Shown piece after piece: positions 32,507 through 43,811 of a stretch of DNA of 64,000 bases. Positions within the stretch are counted from its first letter, which is position 1. The number at the start of each line of letters is the position of its first letter. Source of the stretch: Psilocybe azurescens (taxonomy: Eukaryota; Basidiomycota; Agaricomycetes; Agaricales; Agrocybaceae); the NCBI GenBank assembly GCA_023853785.1, contig JAJIRX010000567.1, positions 1-64,000 of the forward strand. Reading direction: 5' to 3'. The translations under genes were made by a program, and so were the position numbers. The notes beneath the pieces were generated by a model that saw only the letters and a program-made list of their open reading frames with translations, was not told the origin of the DNA and made no database searches.

Positions 32507-35435
32507 TCAGTCGGAGTCATCTTCTGAGACTTCATCAGAGTCGACCTCCATCTCATCGACATCCTCCATCCGAATGCCTGCAACGCTGCCATACGGTATC
32601 TTATCCTTCACCCACCGACCCCACAGCACATCCACTCTACACAGGCCGGAGGATGTCCCAGCAGCGACCAGCCCGGACGAGGCTAGTCCATTCCCGTTGT
32701 TCCATGCAACGCGGTGCACGCCCACTTCTCTAGGCCAAGCACCTGTGCTGGGAGGAAAGCCTCGTCCGTCCTGCTTAGCCTTTCCTTTGGAGGCCCGTGT
32801 GACTGTCGGACGATCAATCGACTCCTATTCGAGGATAAGAAATATTAATTGACATTCATATTTATGTGTAATCAAAGTAGAAATCACCTGTGGAAGGAAG
32901 TGGTCCAGCATGCGATACTCTTTTGTATTGCGGCTGTAGTCCATTTGAAAAATTTTATGCACGAAGAAAGGCTGTCGGTCCAGGTGAGAAAACGAATCAA
33001 CTGGTACGTCAAGTATAAGGGACCACGTACAACAGAGCCACCTCTTCTCGTCGATCTCAGCATGTTGGTCGTGGAAAACGTCCCGTCAGAAGCACCGACA
33101 GCCAATTGCGGATGAAAGTCCGACGCATGCACACTCTGCATGATACAAAAAGCTTAATCTATGCAGATCTGTACGAAGCCACATGTCTTACCCAAACGGG
33201 ACCCAGTGGTTCGAATAGAGAATGCCCCCTTCCCAACATACTGGGAGAAGCGGAATAGGCTTTGACCGTGTTTTCGTGGTCCATGGTAATCGGTCCACCT
33301 GCGAAAGGCGAATATGCGAGTGCATTTATGACATCTCCAGCGCTGTAAGCTATCATTAACTTTCAAGTCGATCGATATGAACTTACCTCTGGTACGGTTC
33401 ATGACCGATCCGTGACCCTCTCGGATATCTGTCAGGCATTCCATACCATCGTACCCGGCGCTGGCAATAACGGTTGGATCTTGATCGATGGCAGGGGTTC
33501 CGGAGGGTGAGTACGGAGGTGCCTTGATCCAGCCCAAGGCGCGGACAGCAGATTGATGGACAGAGAGGTGATAGGTGGGAAGAAGATCGACTATTGTTGA
33601 CTGATCTGTGCAATGTCGATCAGACAGATATCCCGAAGTAAAGAGAAGGACAGCTTACTGAAGATACCGAAAGACTTGAGCGCTGGTCCAATGTTGTAGA
33701 CTGTAATGACACCTGGAACACGGCGTTAGACGTGATCGATTGTTCGTAAATTTTGTATGCACCATTGGTCATTCCTATAGCTATTACTTCACTGTTTGCC
33801 CAATCAAAGGTCCAACAACAAGTTTCTTCGAGTTCGATGCGTAGTATGGGATGGGGTAGTCTGACTGCAACCAAGGTTGAGAAAGACGAATTTAGTTGAT
33901 AAATGTGGCTTACCACAGACTGGAGGCCGACTGTCGGCCTCGAGCGACGCAAAATTCGACGGATCGGGGACAAGAAAGACCGAGAATGAACCATCTTCGA
34001 ACGTTCCTCCGAGGAGACCTAACTTCTTTCCCTGGGTCATATCACCTTGCTGAAACAAAATGAACAAGTTGACTTGAGAATGATAGATGGCTATTTACCA
34101 AGTCATGAGAAGGAAGTGGGCACCATTTTAGATCGTAAGCAGGTCCTGTATCCAAGCAGAGCACCATTTCGCACTTCATTCGACCGTCATCCGTCGATTT
34201 GGAAGCAGGCTGAAGGCTTGCCAACGACCATATCTGAACACAAGAATATGATGGTCGAGCTACCTTTCTGCCTATATCGGGGGAATGGGAATGTGAAGGA
34301 AAGGGGGCGACGGCCAGATATTGCTTGTACGAGCGAGCTATCGAGACGTCAATGACATCATGGATTCAAGGAAGAGAGGCTTTACCTGGTCTATCTCCGG
34401 CATGTATTGGGCACCAGTCCATACCCCAAACGGGAGCTCCGGCGTTGAAAACGAGTGCCTTGCTTTGTGGAAAATATTTTGCTTGATAAACGATGAGCAT
34501 GAAGCCATAAATGGGGAAGTGAACGCGTACACATAGGAAAAGATTCAAACATATGCATATCTTGCCGCGTTTGATTCTTTATTGGTCCGAAGTAGCAGGG
34601 AAGAGCTGGAGGTGGTTGTAAGTTCCCCTCTTCTGTAGTGACATCGTCTGTGGGCAAATATGGAGCTGCATCTCTAAATGAATCAAAATCGCGCCAAAGA
34701 AGCAAGAACAGGGAAGAAAACACACTCTATGCTCATAACATGCAGATCGTGCCCGGCTTTTACGTTCGAGTATACCCTAGGTCTACGGCTGGCTTCCGTG
34801 TCCGTGTCGTTTCCAGTCGTTATAGCCTCTTTGTACCACCCTCTATCTTCCGCCAAATCCCATAACGGCCCAGAGCCAATGTTGTAGCCCCACGACTTGT
34901 TAACGCGGTCAGAAATTTTCGAGTTTTCGGTAACGCCATTTGTGAGGGATATAGATGGGGCACCGAAGAGGTGCGGAGGAGAGATAAGGCGTTCAACGCG
35001 TCCTGCGCGTGAATACAGCGGTACAGCTCGATGCCGGTGGTGGACGCTCGGAGCCGGAAGCGCATACATCTGCCTTTTTGCCGTTGGAGGGCCCACAGAT
35101 ACAATGGCCTCTGCTTTTGCTTTCCCTTTCGCCTTTGCAGATGGTTTCTTTTGCTTCACGACCGCCGGTGTCGGTTTGGGTGCCTCCTCCTCTTCTTCGT
35201 CCATGATCTCGTCCACTTCTACTACCTCCTCGTCCTCAACTTCCTCTTCATTTTCGTTCGCGTTCAGAGCATTTGTACCCTTCCCTGGGATAAAGTCGCT
35301 TTCGCTGTTGTGCTCTTCCAGTGTTGCAATAGCCGATGAAGACGCAACCTGGTTCTCGTTTTCGTCCTCCGAATCAAATCTTGCCAAAGTCGCATAGTTT
35401 GTTTTAGACCTTCTTGGTCTTAGTTGTCGACCCAT
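32507..35435 (-). CDS. TFC6: WD40 protein, TFIIIC subunit (Tfc6 / GTF3C2-like)
   Basis: About ten exons; ATG at 35435, stop at 32507. The N-terminus is basic then acidic: GRQLRPRRSKTNY, followed by long Glu/Asp runs and a Lys/Ala stretch, as in chromatin-bound factors. It continues with SWGYNIGSGPLWDLAEDRGW. WD-repeat blades follow: VWGMDWCPIHAG, AYDLKWCPLPSHD, LLGGTFEDGSFSVFLVP, CWTFDWANSEVIAIGMTNG, RALGWIKAPPYS with VIASAGYDG, NALAYSPFAGG, and AWNNGNGLASSGLVAAGTSS. The protein ends in an acidic tail. This layout fits the TFIIIC tau-B subunit Tfc6/GTF3C2, which recognises B-box promoters of tRNA genes; the assignment to this exact subunit is by family memory. It shares a divergent promoter with the oxidoreductase at 35707. 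Confidence 0.72.
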
Positions 35436-35706
35436 GATGACTCCAGACCACTTTTAATGAAATGGTTTATTAAATGAGATCGAAACAATGTGCTCCGAGT
35501 ACGATGTGGATGAAAGAGTGTCCTAGGTCACCGTGGTTGACACCAACAGCGGCCAATTAATCAACGTCCAACGCCGACGGTGATCAACAAACACAAATCT
35601 TATCTTATCTTCACATTTTCTTAACACCGGCTTCCTGTGGATTCTTACCCGGCGAAATTCCAGCCCTGAGCCATTCACATTTACTAAGCCACAATATAGA
35701 GGCACG
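35436..35706. promoter_or_regulatory. Divergent promoter between TFIIIC subunit and oxidoreductase
   Basis: Only 271 bases separate the two start codons (35435 minus, 35707 plus), so the 5' untranslated regions and regulatory sites of both genes must lie here. No TATA box stands out. Confidence 0.6.
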
Positions 35707-37567
35707 ATGGAGGTACGTTGTTGCATTCCTTGACCACAACCGTTTACTAATGAGCAAGCTACCTAGTCATACAAAAGCCGTTGTTCTCCAAGAATCGAAG
35801 GTTCCAAGGACGCCGCTGTACCATGAGGCACCTGTGGTTAAACGGCCTCTTTCCCCGCCAAAACCAGGGGAAGTTGTAATCAAAATGGGGGCAGTAGCAT
35901 TCAACCATAAGGATGTCAGTTCATCTATTCTTCAGCTACGCTATGCCGGCATGTAACGCCGTCCAACGGTTATATTTAATTAGGTGTGGATCCGAAAAGG
36001 ACAATATCCAAGTATCGAAATCGGTGCTGTCTTTGGCGGAGACGGTGCAGGTAAGTTGAATGCATAGAATAAGCACTTCTCTCAAACATTCATATGTAAT
36101 CTAACCTGACACTCTTCTGGCACTACTAGGAACTGTGATCGCATCGGGTATTCCAAATGACCCCTTGCTTAACAAACGCGTCTTCTTGACCCCGTCAAGG
36201 GGCTGGGAGAAGGATCCTCACGCCCCAGAGTCAAAGTATGCATTCCATCGCTTCCCTGTGCTCAAATTAAACCCAGCATATCATGACCCGCAAATCCAAC
36301 ATGTCTTGAAGCAATACTGACTTCATGTGCATAGATTTGGCATCTTGGGAGGTGGCGCTTATCCCCCAATTGGCACCTTCGCAGAGCACGTCGTTGTTGA
36401 GCGGGATCAAGTCATCCCGACTCCTGAACATCTCGATGACGTCCATATAGCCGCATGGCCCATCGGCGGCGTAACAGCCTGGAGGTCAGTATTAACTTCA
36501 GCAAAATCTATCTTAGCTTCACTGCAGTCATCTGAACTCCTAAATACGAACAACTCTTTAGAGCTGTCGCAGTTAACGCACAGGTCGAACAGGGACAGAA
36601 CATTCTTATCACTGGGATTGGAGGCGGCGTCGCTCTTTTAGCGATGCAAATATGCCTAGCTAAGGGAGCAAATGTCTATGTGACCAGTGGAAACGAAGCA
36701 AAGATCCAAAAAGCCATATCTCTCGGCGCCAGAGGCGGCGCGAACTACAAGGAAAGTAAGTAATACACCCTCCTTCTCTCGTCCAAAATAAGAGGCGGCC
36801 AATCTAAAGTTTGCACCCATCAAGAAAACTGGCCTGCACAGATAGGCATCCTGCTTGCCAAACAGAAGAAAGGAGCCATGCTCGACGCGATTATAGATTC
36901 CGCAGGGGGAGATATCTTTGGGCAAGCCGGGAAAATACTCAAACAAGGCGGCCGTGTGGTCTGTTATGGGATGTAAGCCTCTTCTCCCAAGCTTCAGGAC
37001 CCAACACAAAACAATGGGCAGCGCATCTATTGCCCCTCTTTCTCCAAAGATAAAATCAAAAACATTGCGCATATGCTATGCCATGCCATCTAATCCACAT
37101 ATCAAAACACGCTAATAATATTAACACCCCGACAGGACGGCAAGCCCCAAAATAACGCTGACAATGCGGCAAGTTCTCGCAAACCAGCAATTGCTTGGTA
37201 CGTACTCTGAAACGCACCCACCGCCCATCCCATCCCATGATCCAATCATCACAATCCACTCCGTATATTCTCCTTCTTCTCTCCGTTTTTCAAAGTTCCT
37301 GCGAACGCCGAATATTCAAAAATATTTCAACTGACCCCTAATGAATGCATATATGTATATGCGTGTGTAGGTTCTACCATGGGGTCTCACAAGGACTTGA
37401 AGGACGCGACAGACTTCATTGCGAAGCACCGCATCGTCCCTATCGTATCGCATGTTCTCGATGGTCTCGAATCAGCTGAAGAAGGGTTTGAATTAATAAA
37501 ACGAGGGGATCAGTTCGGGAAAGTCGTCATAAAGTTGAGCCAGAGAGATACCCAGGCGAAGCTCTAG
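35707..37567 (+). CDS. Quinone-oxidoreductase-like / zinc-type alcohol dehydrogenase family (MDR) enzyme
   Basis: Nine exons: 35707-35712, 35763-35914, 35984-36050, 36130-36235, 36335-36484, 36562-36755, 36825-36972, 37136-37197 and 37371-37567; all join in frame. The first exon codes only Met-Glu; the intron has an ACTAAT branch site. An alternative start is ATG 35750. The GroES-like half has PPKPGEVVIKMGAVAFNHKD and IGAVFGGDGAGTV. The Rossmann half has NILITGIGGGVALLAMQICL (NADPH loop), AMLDAIIDSAGG and GGRVVCYGM. It ends GKVVIKLSQRD. The catalytic zinc cysteine of classical alcohol dehydrogenases is not evident, so an NADPH-dependent quinone or enone reductase is more likely. Substrate unknown. 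No membrane segment, so probably cytosolic or mitochondrial. Confidence 0.88.
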
Positions 37568-38217
37568 ATCTCGGGACTGGACTGGACTGAAGTCACATAT
37601 GAATGCATCCTAACCCATTCATTTACGAAGGTTACCGTGAGTGATGCATTCTACAGGCTTCGAGTCTTCGATGCATTGCATTGCGAGCGTCTCGCGATGT
37701 GCTCGGCGGCATCCTGGCAATTGTGTTAAATGAAACGGAACATGTAAACATTAATTTAATTCACGGGTGGATACATTAAATACGACCATCCTTCGATAGT
37801 CCAAGGGCGTCACATCTATCGTAAAAAAATTCAACTGCTAGCCCAAAAGGAACGACAGACAAAGACAAAGTCCAGGAAAAAAACACCCAAAAACCCCTGA
37901 AGACAAAAAAGAAAGAACTTTGGTACAGTTTGAGTGATGAGTAAAGACAGCGTGCTAAGGAGTCCGATAAATTAGGTTTTCAAAGGTGCTTTAAGAGTAC
38001 AATGAGAGGCGAAAACACAATCCGCGAACCCGAGAAAAACGAGCGTGGTTGTCAGAAGGGAATGAATGTATCGTTACTGGATTGTCCGATTGCATGGGAC
38101 GAGACGGAGAAATTGTCTAAGAAGAAATTAAGTAAAGTTCGACAATAGCGCGCGCGAGAAGCTCTTGAGTGAGTGGAAGGGTTGAAGATTGTAATCTCTT
38201 CTAATAAGAGAAAATCA
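37568..38217. other. Convergent intergenic region
   Basis: Lies between the 3' ends of the oxidoreductase (plus) and the GT2 gene (minus). A-rich stretches near 37823-37915 may belong to 3' untranslated regions. No gene seen. Confidence 0.55.
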
Positions 38218-41200
38218 TCAACCATGGGTTGAGAACGATCTAAGAAAGTAGATAGGAATCAGTTTCTCCGTCTTCGTGATATATAGACAAATACGCACAG
38301 GTACGAGAATGTGGCACCCAACCACGAGCGAAAGCGGAATTACGAGCGCGTAGTTCCATCCTGCAATCTGCCATTCGAACGGCACAAGATCCGTTGTAAA
38401 GATGATCATCATCGCAATGCACGCGAAGCAGATAATGAAGGAAAGCTTGAAGCGCTGCCAAATGCGGGGCACTATTATTCGGGTGAAATTAATTAATTAG
38501 GATATGTTTGGCAAAAAGTAGGAGGCTATCTTTAACACACCTTCAATCCAGAACGACGACAGCTCGACTTCCTTTCCAGTCGAACCCCATGTCCTAGAAA
38601 GAAGAGGATCGTTATCAGCAAAAAGTAAATGTGGCACCACCATGACTCCCTCAAAGGGTTGTTCATGTCACTTACATATTGTATGAGAACAGATGTGCCA
38701 AGAGTGCGGTGGATAGATGGATACTCATTCCCCCAAAGAAGAACAGGCTGCAACCATGATACCAAGGACAAGACGTATCACCCAGTCAGTCAGGCGTTCA
38801 CAAATATCACAACACCCCCTAAAATAGAAACAACGACTCACAAGAATGGGATCCATCGCAGGTTCTCAAATATGGCCGCAAAGACGTTGGCCTGGCCCAA
38901 TCGGTATTCCAAGAGTGTGTAGCCGACATTTCCAACTCCGGGGAACACAACCGTGCAAGCTAAAAGAATCTCGAAGCTGTGAAGATAGAATCGATCGAGC
39001 TGGGGTGCGAGGCCGAGAAGCAGGTAATTGAGGATTGAGCCGACAGTAGCGGCAGCGATACCATCTAAAATTAAAAGGGTGCGAAGGAGAAAGAGAGGCC
39101 GTGAGTCAGTTGAATTGAACGATGGAAGGATAAGGCGAAATTCGACGTCGTGGGGTGTTCGTATAAACGACTTGTCACGGCGTGATCGGAGAACTCAAAC
39201 AAAATAAGAAATTGTTTCTCACAATACGAGAACATATCTGGATAAAAACAGACCAAGAGATTGAGTTATAATCAGTAAAAAGCTATCTTCGATAGTACCC
39301 AAAAAGAACAGCACATACAGGCCATCATCCCGATCTTGTAGTGAACGGGTGCAGCAGACCAAACGAATCCTCGGAGCTGGGGGCTGATTGGACCGCATTT
39401 CCACCACTTGATCAGTGGGTTAAAAATAATTTCATTGCAACCTGTAAGAAAAAAAAAGAAACAAATGTGAGCTTCACGACATTCAAGACCTCGGGAAGGA
39501 GAAAGAGAGCAACATACCATAGGCATATTTTTGCCATCTCGCAAGTTCGTCCACGATTGTGAGGGAAACGCCTTCTTTAAAGCCTCCATTCGAATACGTC
39601 GCCCAGCGCAGATTGTAGCCCTTGAGGAGCAGCCTAAGCGCCAAATCGAAGTCCTCCGAGACGTTTGCCTCGGACCATTGTTTCTTCTTTCCATCAGCGG
39701 GATCGATAAATGCAGCATCTTGAACAGCAGACCATCGAAGGAACGCGTTGTGGCCGACGAAAGGCGCGACCTCTCCGTTCGCGCAACCGAGCGAGATACA
39801 TTTGTTGATACGCCGTGTGAAGTGAGTGATACCGTTTTCAAAGTAGTGGTGCGCGACCTGCATGACATCTAAAACACGAGATGAGTACCTTGTTCCCGTG
39901 ATGAACCAACGCGTGTAATGCACGTACCGGACTCATGCTGAATGATAGCACAATCCGGCGACTCGAACATCTCTCTGGCGGCATCTCGGAAACAATCCTC
40001 AGGAACGATGGTGTCCGCATCGATGATCAGAATGATTTCGCCAACCCTCAGTGACTTTCCATTGGCACACCACGGCCTGAACTTGTTGTCCGACTCGGCG
40101 TAGAGCTCTTCTTGTGCCATTTTCATGGCCCTGTCTTCGAGGCATTCCTCTGCGGTGTCGTCGGCGCCTTCGGCCTCGAGTTGGGCGAGGAACTTCTCGA
40201 GTTTCAATGAAAGAGCTGTAAGAGAAGAAGTCAACTTCAGTATTGTTGGGTGACAAAAGCGGTCGATTAAGATCGTACCTAAGCCGTAGTTCATGCTTCA
40301 GTAAAAGAAAGGAGAGTCAATACGATGTATCGATCAAGAAAGAGGTGTTCGACGCGTACTTGCTAGCTTTCTTGAACTTTCCAGCCCGCTTGAAGCCGTC
40401 GGGTGCTGAGGAGTGACCAGGGCGGGCCGTCCATCCAATATTGTGATTCGCGTAAAAGGCGAGGCGTTCTTTGCGATCGGCTTCTGAGATGAGCTGCAGT
40501 CCATCGTCGCAGATGAAAATAGCCGAAGTACCGCCTATAAAGATTAATTGAGGGCAAAAATCAGATTGTTTCGCAAATCGTCATACCTTGTCGGGCGTAT
40601 GTCTGCATGGCCTTTTTCACAGAGTATACCGAAGGAGCGCTAGCTCGATAAAGTCAGTACAACAGGAAACGAGTATTGAAAATTAGACAGGCAACTGACA
40701 TGGTCAATTCTAGACTTTCTTTGTAGACAGGCAGCTGGATCGTGATGTGCGGCAAGTTCTTATCAACCTCCGGATTAGGATCTGGCTTGACCGCTGAGTA
40801 GTACATCGAATTTTCGTGGTACTGCGCAACGGGCCCTAGGCTAAATGGAGTGCCCAATCATAGTCAGCCTCGTTGTCATTGGGTAGAAATATTTTAGGAG
40901 AAGACAACGCACATGAGGCATATGTTTCCAATGAGCTGGAGGCAGAAGAACTGGAGAGACAGATCGTGTGAGTTGAGGTTGAACGAACGAATGATGATGA
41001 TGATGATGATGATGATGTAGACAGGAAAGGCAACGTACGATTGATACACAGAAGATGACGGGCAGCGTAGCGACTAAAGCGAAGCGGGTCGCATCTCCGT
41101 CCAGAGCAAATTCCTCGAGGAGAACAGCACAACCAGCAGTCATAAAATCTGTACATCCAAACAAAAAACAAAAATAATAACAAGAAAAAGGGGGAACATA

Positions 41201-42266
41201 GCAAAATTAGAATTGGAGCCCATTGCGTCACGAGGAAAAGGTACGCACAGGCGGACATCGCAGCGCCCATTCCAGCGTAAATCGGGCCTATCAGGACGAG
41301 CTTCCTTTCCTTTCGCTTCCCACCCTTCTCCGGATCAGAGCTTGAGCTGGTGCTAACGCCAGCGGCTGCTGAACGGGGCTGCAGCTTCCAGCTCCACCAG
41401 GAACGTTTCGCTGGCGTAGAAGCGTCCGCAAGCGTAATAGCACTGGCAGGCTGTACTGCTTCTTCCGGCTCGGGCTTGACTTCGTCCACACGCACGCTGG
41501 TGACCGCGGCCTTTTCGTTGAGTGCCGTCTGCGACCCGTCGGGCGATACAACGGAGATAGTAGTCGGAGACGCGGAGGACACTGAGGGCGTGGGGCGGTG
41601 CGAGACGGTACGCGTGCGCCAGATGTGCTTAATCAGCTTCTCCTCGAACTCTTTGCAGAGCGGGAGAATGGTCTCTAGGTTGTAGCTCCAGAGAACGACG
41701 GCACGCTCGTCGCGCTAGTACGGAACGGATGTTAGGTACTGTTAATAATAGCAAGGGGCGTGTGTCCTTACGATAAAAGCGCCGCATTGATCTTTCTCGG
41801 CGGAAGGCAACATATCGATGCTGTCGAGAATTTGGATGCGAGTGTTGTTATCGATGTAGAGACAGTCATCGTCCGGTCCACTGAAGGATGGGTTGTTAGA
41901 AATTAGAACATAAGTCGATCGAAAGACACGAACATTTTGCGAATTGCGGCCTGGACGGAAGTGTTGCGAATCTTCACTGCGACCACTGGGTTCAGCTTGC
42001 GCACGGCAGCTTCAAAAGGAATCAAAGCTGGATTTTCGTATGGAAATACACGAAAGAATCCATTGTCCACGCGCAAGGCAACGCCTGTCGAGACTGTTTC
42101 CTCGAGAGGCATGAACCAGTTCTCCTGCTGCGTGCTCTCATCTAAAATAAAATGCGACTATTAATTGGATCATATACCAGAGAAGAAAAAGAAACCGACA
42201 AATTTTATGAAGCCACGCATCCCAGAGGTCATAGTCACTGTTGTAAATGGTGACGGGTGCTGACAT
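38218..42266 (-). CDS. Membrane glycosyltransferase family 2 polysaccharide synthase (ZtGT2-like)
   Basis: Many exons from ATG 42266 (MSAPVTIYNSDYDLWDAWLHK) to stop at 38218. The N-terminal cytosolic part is Ser/Thr-rich and precedes membrane helices near 41280-40900. Catalytic landmarks of processive GT2 enzymes are visible in order: HITIQLPVYKE, IFICDDGL, GEIILIIDADT (DxD), SEANVSEDFDLALRL (catalytic Asp) and DELARWQKYAYG (RW of the QxxRW-type site). The C-terminus has further hydrophobic helices (LSFIICFACIAMMIIF, YALVIPLSLVVGCHILVP). The highly conserved block GCANGEVAPFVGHNAFLRW matches a fungal family known from Zymoseptoria and Fusarium as a GT2 required for hyphal growth on solid surfaces; the polymer is unknown. 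It is divergent from the KRE6 gene at 43812, which also works on wall glucans. Confidence 0.88.
40991..41017. repeat. Microsatellite, (ATG)9
   Basis: Nine perfect ATG units lie in an intron of the GT2 gene. Likely length-polymorphic between strains. Confidence 0.95.
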
Positions 42267-43811
42267 TTTAGTAGGGATATTCCTGGTTAGTGTATAAGGA
42301 TTAAAGAAGGTGGCGAGTGGGCTGTAGAAAAATTATGACGAGTGGCACAGTAGGAATACGGAACAGCAGCAGCCGTCTCGCAGGGGTACAAGAACGGGGC
42401 CAAGTTGAGGGATTTCGGTCGATATGGACTTTATACATGCTTCTTCCCAAGCTGTAACTCAAGTTGCAATCGGATACAGAGTTTAGACAGCTCAGACGTG
42501 ACATCGGCATTAACAAAATCATCAGTGACACTTGTGACATTCTCTTAGATTTTATTACTGCACTTGCTTGCTTTGGTTTTGATGACTTGTCTTTCTGTTT
42601 CTGTCATCCAGTTCGCCGTACATACGTTCTCGTTTGCGCATGTATCTCTAGTCTTCTTGTTCCTGTTCCTTGCTTATCTTTGCAATGTTCCCTCCGAGAT
42701 CCCACCCTACCACCGCTGCTGCTTGTATTCCGAAATGACACTTTCTTGTTCACATCGTGTTTATCCTTGATGTCTGCTTCTCGCATCGGAATGTCTATCT
42801 TTGCCTCGAGATCTTTCCTCACGCACGGAGGTCCCTCATTTGACATGGTTGGCATATTTATCAGTACCTCAAAGTATGCTTGCTGTCCAATTTGTCCGTT
42901 GTCAGTCGTTGCCGACGATGGCCCGACTACGAACAGCTTTAGGTGCGCTGTTGCTGCTTGTCGCAATATCGTATCGTAATTAGAGCTTAATGTATCGATC
43001 ATATGTAGATCCCATAGGGTCTCAAATGACCTTGAGGAATGGGAGTCAGCGAAGCAAATGGCCTCAGTAACGCCCTTATTCCGGTATGCTAGGAACACTC
43101 TGCCTGGGACCCATCTGTCGTCGCTTTCGAGAGAACATGTGGAATTGATACGATCTCAATCGCCTGGCTGTGGCAAATCGGGAACAGACAATCGTCTGTT
43201 ATTTTTATTTTATTTTTCACATCTGCAGAAGGCCTGCTTCGGGATACAGCTTTTCGTGACAGCGTGTGCGTCCGAAGTTGATAAAGTTCACACAGAAATG
43301 AATCGCATCTTGCTCCGCAGAAGCTTTTCTCTGTCCGTGACTGAAAGCTGCAGGCGGCATACGCGTTTCGGCCACCATATTTCCCCCCTTGCCATTCCCG
43401 ATCGAAAAGAAGGAAGAGAGGCTTACAAGCCAGCGTTTTCACGTAAAACGTTGATGTGCCAGTACAAGGTCTAGACATTCTTCCAGTCAAACCTTGAATC
43501 CACATTGGTCGTTCATACTCCCACCCAGCTAACCTGTTATCAATCCCCCCTGAACAAACAAATCCATATTTTATTTTGTGTATGTGCGCTCCTGCAATCT
43601 ATCTCAAATCACGGAACAATACGCTCACCCTTGTCACCGGTCCTCCCAAACTTACTTGTACAAACGGGTTGACATATGTCCTCATAGTCTCCTGCCCCAT
43701 CTGCCCTGTTTGCTCTTTTTTCAGTTCTCCCCCGCGGGTCTTATAAAACTCTTCATACTTTGAATCAAGTACACCCCTTGCGACCTGCGAGCTGTCCACA
43801 CTCCTTTAGAC
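42267..43811. promoter_or_regulatory. Divergent intergenic region between two cell-wall genes
   Basis: Separates the start codons of GT2 (42266, minus) and KRE6 (43812, plus). It must hold both promoters, which would allow shared control. Overlapping frames at 42464-42979 (plus) and 42604-43098 (minus) are long but resemble nothing I know. The minus one has a hydrophilic, gene-like composition, so a small orphan gene cannot be excluded. Confidence 0.45.

Noticed and set aside
32487..32852. Plus-strand Ser-rich frame
   Set aside because: Antisense to the acidic last exon of the TFIIIC subunit gene.
34897..35397. Long plus-strand frame (166 codons)
   Set aside because: It is antisense to the Glu/Asp-rich N-terminal exon of the TFIIIC subunit gene; low-complexity codons open the opposite frame.
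42464..43098. Overlapping frames of about 170 codons on both strands
   Set aside because: No family resemblance and no splice-supported model. Kept only as a note in the GT2-KRE6 intergenic entry.
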